Source: Flavobacteriaceae bacterium
Lineage (GTDB): Bacteria; Bacteroidota; Bacteroidia; Flavobacteriales; Flavobacteriaceae
Length of the DNA: 64,000 nt
Direction: 5' to 3'
Assembly: GCA_021647835.1 (NCBI GenBank)
Contig: JAKITY010000002.1
Span: 1-64,000 of the forward strand
Positions 8,285 through 17,309 of this stretch are shown one piece after another. A program made the position numbers and the translations under genes. The notes under the pieces were generated by a model. It did not search any database and was not told the DNA's origin. It was given only the letters and a program-made list of their open reading frames with translations. How positions within the stretch are numbered: position 1 is the stretch's first letter; each line of letters starts with the position of its first letter.

Positions 8285-9535
8285 ATGAGCAAAAGTACAA
8301 TTTTTTTCGGACAGCCTATTTTTAGTCAAATGCTAGGATTACTCAATAAAAACAAAATTGATAAGCGAACACTTGAGTATAAAACAGACCATTACTGTAA
8401 GCGATTTACAACTTTTCAACATCTAATTACCATTATTTATGGCGTTACCTCTGGATGCAATTCTTTACGTGAACTGTGCGGTGGCATAGTAAGTTACGGC
8501 ACTAAGATAGCACATTGCAAGTTTGATTATTCTCCAAAAAGAAGTACAATATCAGATGCTAATCAGCGGAGAGATTGCAAAGTATTTGAAGACATCTATT
8601 ACGATTTAGTTGAAGAGCACTTACCCAATTTATCGGACAGCCATAAACAATTGGTTATCGACAAGAAAACCTATGCTATCGATTCTACTACAATTCCACT
8701 TTTTCAGCCAATATTTGAGTGTGTTGGACGTAATCCTTCAAACGGTAAACGAAAAGGAGGTGTAAAAAGTCATCAAAAATTAGATATGCAAGCAGGAATA
8801 CCCGTAAAAGTATATCATAGTGACGCTAGAGAACACGACTCCTTATTTATACAACATCAAGATGTAGCGAGAAAAGGAGAGGTGCTTCTTTTTGATAAAG
8901 CCTATAATAATTATGCTTTATTTGATAAGTGGAATAAAAAGGAAATTTACTTTGTTACACGACTTAAAAATAATGCCAAAGAAACCTTTATAAAAGAGTT
9001 TGATTTGCTAGAAGCAACACCAGATGAGGTCTTGAGGGACGCCAAAATAGCACTCGAATATAAAGATGAAAATGGAGATGATATTCAAGTTGAATTACGT
9101 TTAGTTTCCTATTATCACAAAGAAAAAAATAAAGCATATTATTTCTTAACCAATCTATTTGACTTACCAGCAGAGCAAATAGCGTTATTGTATAAAAAGC
9201 GTTGGGAAATAGAATTGCTATTCAAAAAAATAAAACAAAACTTCCCACTCCAATACTTTTATGGAGAGAATAAGAATGCAATACAAATACAAATTTGGTG
9301 TACCTTAATAGCGTTGTTACTCATTAGTGTTATGAAAAAGAAACTTACAAGAACGTGGAGTTTTTCTAATCTTGTGAGCCTTTTACAAAAGCACCTGCCT
9401 CCGCAGGCAGGTCTCTTTACTTATGTTGAGTTTACAGCATTTTTTAATAACATTGATAGTTTCGCACAAGAGTACGTTAGAAATAAAAGAAATCCGCAGA
9501 ATTTTCAACAAAAAATGGATCTTTATCCAACTTAA
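8285..9535 (+). CDS. IS4-family transposase
   Basis: AIDSTTIPLF, LLFDKAYNNY and YKKRWEIELLFKKIKQNF match the IS4 DDE and Y-R-E-K pattern. Confidence 0.92.
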   Translation: MSKSTIFFGQPIFSQMLGLLNKNKIDKRTLEYKTDHYCKRFTTFQHLITIIYGVTSGCNSLRELCGGIVSYGTKIAHCKFDYSPKRSTISDANQRRDCKVFEDIYYDLVEEHLPNLSDSHKQLVIDKKTYAIDSTTIPLFQPIFECVGRNPSNGKRKGGVKSHQKLDMQAGIPVKVYHSDAREHDSLFIQHQDVARKGEVLLFDKAYNNYALFDKWNKKEIYFVTRLKNNAKETFIKEFDLLEATPDEVLRDAKIALEYKDENGDDIQVELRLVSYYHKEKNKAYYFLTNLFDLPAEQIALLYKKRWEIELLFKKIKQNFPLQYFYGENKNAIQIQIWCTLIALLLISVMKKKLTRTWSFSNLVSLLQKHLPPQAGLFTYVEFTAFFNNIDSFAQEYVRNKRNPQNFQQKMDLYPT

Positions 9536-9654
9536 AAATAAGGGGCTTGCTTTTTAAAAAACGAAACTTTCAACCATTCTAGTGGTCTAGAAGTATGTTT
9601 TTAACTAATTTTGGGTTTTATCGGACAACAGTAAATTAAAAAGTAACAATTATT

Positions 9655-11823
9655 ATGAAGACAAGACAAAAATATCAGAATAAAATAAAACTAAAATTTA
9701 CAAGTATGATGACAATAGTCTTCGCATTGTTTATCTATAGTTCAGCTAATGGACAAAATACTTATTGGGTCTCTAACAACGGATCAGCTTCTTGGAGCAA
9801 TGCACAAAGCTCCTCGCCCTTATCTGGGTCATCGGCTGCTTCTTTGGCTACGGCTAATGATAATATCCAACCTGGTGATACAGTTTTCGTTCGAGGTGGT
9901 ACTTACAATAGATCAATTGACCCTAGTACATCAGGAACTGCAAATGCTAAAATCACCTATAAAGGTTACAACAGCGAGATGCCGTTCGTTCAAGGAAATA
10001 TAGGTGCTGGGAAAGGAAATCCGACTAAGGTCAATGACCGTTCGTACATTGTAGTTGATGGGTTTAATCTTTCTACACCGATACTTACTTACGGTGCTGC
10101 GGTTATTTTTCGAGGCAATTACAACGAGCTTCGTAACAGCTTAATCGATAATCCGCTCACTGAACCCGGGATGCCTGAAAGCACCAACACCTCCCCACAC
10201 AACTCCATGGGTCTCGCTGTTGGCAAGTCGAAATTCAACCTGGTGGACAACACCACAGTTACTGGCTGGTGGTTAGGAATTACGGCTGGTGACAATGCTG
10301 AAAATTTAATCGTCCGTAATAGCGTGATTGCTGGAAATGTTCATAATCAGATTACCATCGGACCGCGACCAGGCATGAACTCTTCTAACGACCCCAATCC
10401 CCTTCGTCTCCTTTTTGAAAACAACATCATTGGTGGTAGTCTTACTTCCGATGGAATTCAAACCGATTCTGGTGCCGGTACTGTAGTCAATATGCGTGGC
10501 ATTATTATTCGTGGTAACACGTTTTATTTTCTTGGTGAAAATGCCCTTGACTTCAAAGCGGGAGGCGACATCCTCGTAGAAAACAATATTTTTGTGGCTT
10601 CGCTAGGAGACAACGACGGCAATGGTGTTAGAGGTAATTCATCGGGCAATATAACCGAGCGTAATATGGGAGCAATTACCAAAGGCAGCAATCAATCGGC
10701 TGGGTCGGTTATCGTACGCAATAATGTTTTTTACGACAACATTAACGCGGTGACCAGCTCTGCAAATGATTGGAAAATTTACAACAACACTATTGTAGCC
10801 AACAATAGAGATGCTTACGGCTGGAACAGTTCCTATGCGGGCGATCCATGGGTACCAGCTAACTTTTTTGGAGTCAACCTCAACTACAACGGCAATGTGC
10901 TGCTGAATAACATTATTGTTGATCACCACGATGCTGCTGTTATCATTGGCTCTACACCGACTTCAAGAAAGGCAAGAGTCGATAACAATCTCTACGAAGA
11001 CGCCTCGGGAAATTTAAAGTTTCTCAAAGGAAAGAATTCAACCCTTGAGGAGATGACTTTTAGCCAATGGAAAAACTACTTAGGTTTGTGGTCGAATATA
11101 GAAGGTAGAGAACAAAATTCTCTGGTTGCTGATCCGCAATTTGTCAATGTGCCTCGTTCCGTCTCGACTTTTCCTTATTTCAATTATACCGAAGCGACCG
11201 TTGGCAACCCTGTCTATGGTCTCGTGCTAACATTTAACGACCTCGATACTTGGTTTCCGTACGACTTCAGTTTGCAAGCAGGTTCTCCTGCCATTGATGC
11301 AGGTGGGTTTTTGACTGCAACTACCAATTCAGGAAGCAATAGCACAACCCTTAAAGTAATTGATTCACGAGTGTTTATCGATGGCTATGGCATTGCAGGC
11401 GAAGGAGATATCATTCAAATTGGTTCAGAAACTCCTGTTAAAATTATTGCAATAAACTACAGTACAAATACAATTACTTTAGAGGCGACTCGTAACTGGA
11501 CAACTAATACCAATGTTAGTTTACCTTATAACGGTAGTCGCCCTGATATTGGTGCTTATGAATATTCTTCTGCTTTATCCATAAACGATGAAAATATTGA
11601 AAACACTATTACAATTACACCAAATCCAACATCAAACACTTTTACCATTGATTTAGGCAATGAAACCCTAAAAAAAGTAATCATTTACAACCAATTAGGG
11701 CAACAAGTAAAAAAAGTAACCACAAACGAAGTAGATATTTCAAATTTATCAAATGGCATTTATTTTGTGAAAGTCACCTCACAAAGCGGTAAAACAGCGA
11801 CTAAAAAAATTATTAAAAATTAA
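9655..11823 (+). CDS. Secreted right-handed beta-helix protein with T9SS type A C-terminal sorting domain (possible polysaccharide lyase-like)
   Basis: Signal peptide; NTYWVSNNGS...DTVFVRGGTYN; repeated N/V-rich beta-helix segments; C-terminus TITPNPTSNTFTIDLGNETLKKVIIYNQLGQQVKK...GIYFVKVTSQSGKTATKKIIKN. Confidence 0.85.
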   Translation: MKTRQKYQNKIKLKFTSMMTIVFALFIYSSANGQNTYWVSNNGSASWSNAQSSSPLSGSSAASLATANDNIQPGDTVFVRGGTYNRSIDPSTSGTANAKITYKGYNSEMPFVQGNIGAGKGNPTKVNDRSYIVVDGFNLSTPILTYGAAVIFRGNYNELRNSLIDNPLTEPGMPESTNTSPHNSMGLAVGKSKFNLVDNTTVTGWWLGITAGDNAENLIVRNSVIAGNVHNQITIGPRPGMNSSNDPNPLRLLFENNIIGGSLTSDGIQTDSGAGTVVNMRGIIIRGNTFYFLGENALDFKAGGDILVENNIFVASLGDNDGNGVRGNSSGNITERNMGAITKGSNQSAGSVIVRNNVFYDNINAVTSSANDWKIYNNTIVANNRDAYGWNSSYAGDPWVPANFFGVNLNYNGNVLLNNIIVDHHDAAVIIGSTPTSRKARVDNNLYEDASGNLKFLKGKNSTLEEMTFSQWKNYLGLWSNIEGREQNSLVADPQFVNVPRSVSTFPYFNYTEATVGNPVYGLVLTFNDLDTWFPYDFSLQAGSPAIDAGGFLTATTNSGSNSTTLKVIDSRVFIDGYGIAGEGDIIQIGSETPVKIIAINYSTNTITLEATRNWTTNTNVSLPYNGSRPDIGAYEYSSALSINDENIENTITITPNPTSNTFTIDLGNETLKKVIIYNQLGQQVKKVTTNEVDISNLSNGIYFVKVTSQSGKTATKKIIKN

Positions 11824-11867
11824 AATTATGAACGTGCAATCAATCTTTATTAAAAAAATATTTTTGT

Positions 11868-13232
11868 TCAGTTTCCTAAAATTTTTCTAATCCAATCCAA
11901 TTTCTTTTTAGTATAAGGCGGATATTTAAAATTAGGTTCAAAGCCAAAAGGCTTTTGTAAAATACTTTTAAAATGAGAAAAATCTTTAAACCCAGCTTCA
12001 CCATGATAACTGCCGATGCCACTCTCTCCAACGCCACCAAATGCCAAATAGTTGTTTGTAATATGCATTACAGCATCATTTATTGCACCTCCACCAAAAG
12101 AAATTTCATGTAAAATTTTATCTCTTATTGTCTTGTTTTTTGTAAAGATGTATAAAGATAAAGGTTTGGGTCTTGCTTTAATTTTTGAAATAATTTCATC
12201 TAAATTGGAATAAGAAATAACAGGTAAAATGGGCCCAAAAATTTCATCTTTCATAATGGTATTATCAAGACTAACATTAGTCAAAATAGTTGGTGAAATA
12301 AATCGAGTTGAAGCATTTATTACTCCACCACAATATGTCTTGTCTTTATCGATTAAACTAGCGAGCCTGTTAAAATTTTTAGTGTTTATTATTTGCACAT
12401 AATTGTCATTTTCAAAGCTATAATCAAAAGTAGTAATTTGCTCTTTTAAAGCTTTTAATAAATCTATTTCAATTTCTTTTTCAACCAAAATATAATCAGG
12501 AGCAATACAGGTCTGTCCTGCATTTAAAAATTTTGACCAAACAATCCTTTTAGCAGTTTCTTTAATATTTATATCTTTTGTAATGATTGCTGGGCTTTTA
12601 CCTCCGAGTTCTAAGGTAACAGGAGTTAAATGTTTAGCTGCTGCTTGATAGACAATTTTTCCTACCACTGTACTTCCTGTAAAAAATATTTTATCAAACT
12701 TTTCTTTTAGTAAAGCTGTAGTTTCTGGAATGCCACCTTCTACAATGCATAGAAACTTAGAAGGAAAGTTATCATTTATCAACGAAGTCATAACAATACT
12801 TGTAGCAGAAGGAATTTCACTAGGTTTTAATATTACAGTGTTTCCAGCTGCAATAGCGGTAATCATAGGTACTAGTGAGAGTTGATATGGATAATTCCAT
12901 GCACCTATTACTAAGCAAACACCTAGTGGTTCGGTTATTGTATAGCTTTTGGCAGGTAAATTAGCCATATTGGTTCTATTCCTTTTTCGCTTTGCCCATT
13001 TGGGTAGTTTTTTTATAGCGGTATTTATTTCGTCATAAATAAAACTTATTTCTGCTGCATACGTGTCAAACTCCGATTTTTTAAAATCTTTATAAATAGC
13101 CTCATAAAAATCTGATTCCTTTTCTTTTAAAAGTTTTTTAAGTTTTTTTAATTGTTCAATTCTAAAGCTTAATTCTTTTGTTTGATTGGTGTTAAAAAAT
13201 TTACGTTGTTCATTTATTATTTTTGAATAGTT
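11868..13232 (-). CDS. Aldehyde dehydrogenase (class 3 / fatty-aldehyde type)
   Basis: VTLELGGKSPAII, FLNAGQTCIAPDYILV, EIFGPILPV. Start chosen at MNYSKIINEQRKFF; the listed ORF start at 13280 would overlap the GMC gene. Confidence 0.9.
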   Translation of the reverse strand, partial: NYSKIINEQRKFFNTNQTKELSFRIEQLKKLKKLLKEKESDFYEAIYKDFKKSEFDTYAAEISFIYDEINTAIKKLPKWAKRKRNRTNMANLPAKSYTITEPLGVCLVIGAWNYPYQLSLVPMITAIAAGNTVILKPSEIPSATSIVMTSLINDNFPSKFLCIVEGGIPETTALLKEKFDKIFFTGSTVVGKIVYQAAAKHLTPVTLELGGKSPAIITKDINIKETAKRIVWSKFLNAGQTCIAPDYILVEKEIEIDLLKALKEQITTFDYSFENDNYVQIINTKNFNRLASLIDKDKTYCGGVINASTRFISPTILTNVSLDNTIMKDEIFGPILPVISYSNLDEIISKIKARPKPLSLYIFTKNKTIRDKILHEISFGGGAINDAVMHITNNYLAFGGVGESGIGSYHGEAGFKDFSHFKSILQKPFGFEPNFKYPPYTKKKLDWIRKILGN

Positions 13233-13239
13233 CATTTTT

Positions 13240-14805
13240 TTAGTTTTTATTGGAAATTTTATCCATTGCTCGCTCTGCAATAGCCGTAATACTCAAGGCA
13301 GGATTTACTCCTGGATTGGCAGAAATCATAGAACCATCTATAATAAATAGGTTTTGATAACCAAAAACTTTATTATTTTCATCAATTACGCCTTCTGAAA
13401 TATCTTTTCCCATTACTGCACCTCCTAAAATGTGAGCAGTTGATGGAATTCCTACTAAGTTTTCTAAGGCAAAAGACATGGGTTTTCCATTTATTAATTT
13501 ACTATATTTTTTTGTTAGGGAGATAGATTCTGGAATATCAGGGCTAGGTTTTTTTCCAAAACTTACTTTGGAACACATTTTTCCGAAAAAATTGAGTTTA
13601 AATCGTAAGGTGCTATCAATACTTTGCATAAACAATAAAACTGCAGTACTTTTTGCCCAAGAATTTGTAAAATATATTTTGAAATAGGCTATTGGCGATT
13701 TTATAAGTGCTTTAAACATGTTGAAAATTCTAATAAAAGAGTTTTTTCCAGTAGCATAAGGCAAATGTAATAATTTCCAAAAATTAGAACCTGCCGAATA
13801 ACGTACAACTTCAAGGTGACTATCTTTATCTGTATGAAGTAAGCTGCCAATGGCAACTCCTTTAGATAAATCTTTGGTTTTATCTAAAGTAGAAACGCTT
13901 ACTAAGGTTTCGTTATTGGTTCGTATTGAATCACCTAGTTTATTAGATAACCTTGGTAGTGATTTCTCTTTTATTTTTAAAAGAAGTTTGATAGTTCCTA
14001 ATACTCCACCAGAAAAAACAACTCCTTTTGCAGTAAGTGCTTTCTTTTTAGAAAACAGTTTAGTGCTTGTTTTAATGGCTACTGTATATCCTAATGCACC
14101 TATTGTTTTGTCAATTGGTTTTACATCATCTACTTTGTGCTCAGCTATGATTTTTGCGCCTTTTTTTTGTGCTAAATGTAAATAATTTTTGTCTAAAGTG
14201 TTTTTAGCATTATATCTACAACCTACCATACAGCCTCCACAAAAATTACAACCACTTCTATCTGGACCATCTCCATTAAAATATGGGTCTTTAACAACAA
14301 GTTCTTCTTCTCCAAAAAAAACAGCTACTTTAGGAGGTTCAAATTCTTTTTCTTTTCCAATTTCTTTGGCTAGTTTTTTTAGTATTAAATCACTATCAAA
14401 TAGTTTTGGATTTTTTACAGCACCTAACATGTTTAGTGCTTTTGAGTAAAAAGGTTTTAATTCTGTTTTCCAATCAGTTAAATTAGCCCAATTGCCAGTT
14501 GTATAAAAAGTATCTTTAGGAATAGGCAAGGTATTGGCATAAACCAAAGAGCCGCCACCAACTCCTGTTCCAGACAGAATAACTATATGTCTAAAAATAC
14601 TCATTTTCATAATTCCATAAAAACGAATCTTAGGCATCCACAACCATTTTGGAAGTTGCCAGTTTGTCTTAGGAAAATCTTTTGAGGTAAACCATTTTCC
14701 TTTTTCTACGACTAAAACTTTATAGCCTTTTTCAGACAATCTCAAAGCACTTACAGAGCCTCCAAAACCACTTCCAATAATTATGTAATCAAAATCATAG
14801 TTCAT
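13240..14805 (-). CDS. GMC-family FAD oxidoreductase (cholesterol oxidase / long-chain alcohol oxidase-like)
   Basis: YIIIGSGFGGSVSALRLSEKGYKVLVVEKG; Cys cluster CNFCGGCMVGCRYNAKNTLDKNYL; C-terminal DGSMISANPGVNPALSITAIAERAM. Confidence 0.88.
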   Translation of the reverse strand: MNYDFDYIIIGSGFGGSVSALRLSEKGYKVLVVEKGKWFTSKDFPKTNWQLPKWLWMPKIRFYGIMKMSIFRHIVILSGTGVGGGSLVYANTLPIPKDTFYTTGNWANLTDWKTELKPFYSKALNMLGAVKNPKLFDSDLILKKLAKEIGKEKEFEPPKVAVFFGEEELVVKDPYFNGDGPDRSGCNFCGGCMVGCRYNAKNTLDKNYLHLAQKKGAKIIAEHKVDDVKPIDKTIGALGYTVAIKTSTKLFSKKKALTAKGVVFSGGVLGTIKLLLKIKEKSLPRLSNKLGDSIRTNNETLVSVSTLDKTKDLSKGVAIGSLLHTDKDSHLEVVRYSAGSNFWKLLHLPYATGKNSFIRIFNMFKALIKSPIAYFKIYFTNSWAKSTAVLLFMQSIDSTLRFKLNFFGKMCSKVSFGKKPSPDIPESISLTKKYSKLINGKPMSFALENLVGIPSTAHILGGAVMGKDISEGVIDENNKVFGYQNLFIIDGSMISANPGVNPALSITAIAERAMDKISNKN

Positions 14806-14915
14806 TAATGAAATATTTCAAAAAAAATTGAGCAATAAATATACATTTTGTTTTTTAAAAAACATATCACATTTTATTTAATTTGAAAAAGTAAACGAGT
14901 TAATTAAGGTGGATT

Positions 14916-15833
14916 CTAAAAATTTGTATAAAATTTCATTTTAATATCAACTTTTCTCACTTTTACAGGAGTATAACCTATAAATTCTCCATCCATATCT
15001 ATTGGGCAAGGCTCTCTATTTGAAACTATTTCGCAATTCAAAACGTTTGTATAAATTACTTCTTTATGGATGATTTTTTTTCCCTTTTTACTCTTCGATA
15101 TGTTTTTTAAATAATCTAAAAGACTTATATTACCTAGAATTGTAAGCTGTAATTTATCATCTGCAATATCTGCATCTGGAGCAATACATATTCCACTACC
15201 AAAATATTTTCCATTGGCCATACATAAACTAAGAACATATCCACTCCATTTAAATGAATCACTAGTGAGTGTAATGGGTTGTTTTTTATATTTTAGAAAT
15301 GAAGAAATAATTGCTTTTATATAGATAATATTACTTCCTAAAATTTTTGAGCTTTTGCTTACATTCTCAGCTACAAGCCCTCCAATTCCAATATCGGATA
15401 CATTTATAAAATAACGTTCTTTTGGTTTTTGGTTTTTATTTATATAATTCATCTTGAATATAGATACATCTATTGTGTTTTGATTATCTATAGTCTTTTT
15501 TAACTCTTCTAAATCATTGTTAGCACCAAGTGATTTTGCAAAGTCATTTCCAGTACCCATTGGCAATATAGCAAACGAAGGATGATTGTAATTGTTAGTT
15601 GAGAAAAAACCATTTACCATTTCATTAACACTTCCGTCTCCACCGCATATAACAATTATATCTGACTCTTCTTTTATGGCATCTATAGTACAGTTTTTAG
15701 CACCTGTTTCTTTGTCTGTAATTTTAAATTGTATAGTATAATGAGTTTTAAACAAAGAATTAACCCTTGATTTCAGGGCTGAAGATGATTTCAATTTTCC
15801 GTGAATAATAAATGTTATACTTTTTCTTTGCAT
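14916..15833 (-). CDS. Diacylglycerol kinase-catalytic-domain lipid kinase
   Basis: DIIVICGGDGSVNEMVNGF, FAILPMGTGNDFAKSLG, CPIDMDGEFI. Confidence 0.88.
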   Translation of the reverse strand: MQRKSITFIIHGKLKSSSALKSRVNSLFKTHYTIQFKITDKETGAKNCTIDAIKEESDIIVICGGDGSVNEMVNGFFSTNNYNHPSFAILPMGTGNDFAKSLGANNDLEELKKTIDNQNTIDVSIFKMNYINKNQKPKERYFINVSDIGIGGLVAENVSKSSKILGSNIIYIKAIISSFLKYKKQPITLTSDSFKWSGYVLSLCMANGKYFGSGICIAPDADIADDKLQLTILGNISLLDYLKNISKSKKGKKIIHKEVIYTNVLNCEIVSNREPCPIDMDGEFIGYTPVKVRKVDIKMKFYTNF

Positions 15834-15839
15834 TCTATA

Positions 15840-17309
15840 TTATTGTTTATTTGTGTTGTACAGTAATATATCAGTTATAATAACTTTTAGTTTTGAGTAA
15901 TAATTTTTTTGTTGTAATCCATAATCAAATGAAAATCGTCTGAGCATAATATCTTCAACTGTTTTTGCTTTTAATTCTTTAATTGCAAAAATTATTTCAG
16001 CTTTTATTACTTTTAGTTCTGGGACAAGAGGCTCTATATTAACTGAATTTTCAAGTATGATTTTTTCAATTTTACCTTGAGAAAGTAAACTATAATTGTT
16101 CTTGATATGTTTTGGTAATTCAATACTTATATCAGGGTCTTTTAATGGTAATACTGATATGCAAGTTAACTGTTTTTTTGAAATAACCTTTTCTATCAAT
16201 ACTTTGCCCATAGCTCTAAAAGTCGTTAATTTTCCACCAGATATAGATACTATGTCGTTAGAACTCCACCAAATTTTAAAATCACGTGTTTTGTCTTTAC
16301 TTTCGCCATCTTCATTGAATAATGGGCGCAATCCTACAAATATGTATAAAATATCTTTTTTAGTAAAGTTAGAATTTGGAGAAAATTGGTTTAGTCCTTT
16401 TAGTAAATATTGAATTTCATTTTCATTTTCTTTCAAATTGTCATAATCACCAGAAAAAGTGGTGTCTGTAGGCCCTAAGATTACAGTATTATTCTCCCAT
16501 GGTAACGCATAAAACAGACAACCATCATTTGCTCCAGATACAAATGCAAAAGCAGAAGATAATGGAAGTCGTTCTTTAGAAAAAACCAAATGAACTCCTT
16601 TGCTTGGTTCCATTGTTTTTTTTGGCTGTGGCTTATACTTTTCCAAGGTTTTGTCAGACCAGGGACCTGTGCAATTAACTATTACTTTTCCATAAAGAGT
16701 GTATTCTTCATTAGTTATAGTGTCTTTACATTTAATCACACATCTTTTTTTATTGTCAGTTATACTAGTAACTTTTATGTAATTTTTGGCTTCAGCTTCT
16801 TGGTTTTGAGTTGCTTCAAAAATTATTTCATTTACCAATCTTGCATCATTTGTAATGCCATCATAGTATGAAAACCCTCCTTTAAGTCCTTCTGAATTTA
16901 TTTTTGAGTATTTTTGTATTGTTTCTTTTTTATTAAAAAATTTGTACTTCGGTAGGTTTTTATGTTTTCCCATAATTTGGTAAAGAAACATTGCTATTTT
17001 GTACTTAAATTTTAATCCATATAATGGGAATACAAACTCTATAGGTTTTACTAAGTGTGGATAGGCTTCTAAAAGCCAATTTCTTTCAATCAAACTTTCC
17101 CTTACTATTTTAAATTGTAAGTGTTGAAGATAGCGGAGACCACCATGAACCAATTTTCCAGATTTGGAAGAAGTACCTGATGCAAAATCATTTTTTTCTA
17201 AAAGCAAGGTCTTCAATCCTTTTTTTGATGCCGCTCTAAGAACTCCCGCTCCAGTAATGCCACCACCAATAATTATTAAATCGTATGTTTTATTTTCTCG
17301 TTCCATCAA
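15840..17309 (-). CDS. FAD-dependent glycerol-3-phosphate dehydrogenase (GlpD-like)
   Basis: YDLIIIGGGITGAGVLRAASKKGLKTLLLEKNDFASGTSSKSGKLVHGGLRYLQ is the GlpD signature. Confidence 0.88.
   Translation of the reverse strand: MMERENKTYDLIIIGGGITGAGVLRAASKKGLKTLLLEKNDFASGTSSKSGKLVHGGLRYLQHLQFKIVRESLIERNWLLEAYPHLVKPIEFVFPLYGLKFKYKIAMFLYQIMGKHKNLPKYKFFNKKETIQKYSKINSEGLKGGFSYYDGITNDARLVNEIIFEATQNQEAEAKNYIKVTSITDNKKRCVIKCKDTITNEEYTLYGKVIVNCTGPWSDKTLEKYKPQPKKTMEPSKGVHLVFSKERLPLSSAFAFVSGANDGCLFYALPWENNTVILGPTDTTFSGDYDNLKENENEIQYLLKGLNQFSPNSNFTKKDILYIFVGLRPLFNEDGESKDKTRDFKIWWSSNDIVSISGGKLTTFRAMGKVLIEKVISKKQLTCISVLPLKDPDISIELPKHIKNNYSLLSQGKIEKIILENSVNIEPLVPELKVIKAEIIFAIKELKAKTVEDIMLRRFSFDYGLQQKNYYSKLKVIITDILLYNTNKQ

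Larger units (their letters stand above)
8210..9628 (+). mobile_element. IS4-family insertion sequence with 13-bp terminal inverted repeats TTGTCCGATAAAA / TTTTATCGGACAA
   Basis: Perfect 13-bp IRs at 8210-8222 and 9616-9628 flank one DDE transposase. No convincing target-site duplication seen. Confidence 0.85.

Noticed and set aside
9749-10003. Plus-strand out-of-frame ORF within the beta-helix gene, and minus-strand ORF 10639-10929
   Set aside because: Embedded in a strong CDS; longer shadow ORFs are expected here because of the higher GC.
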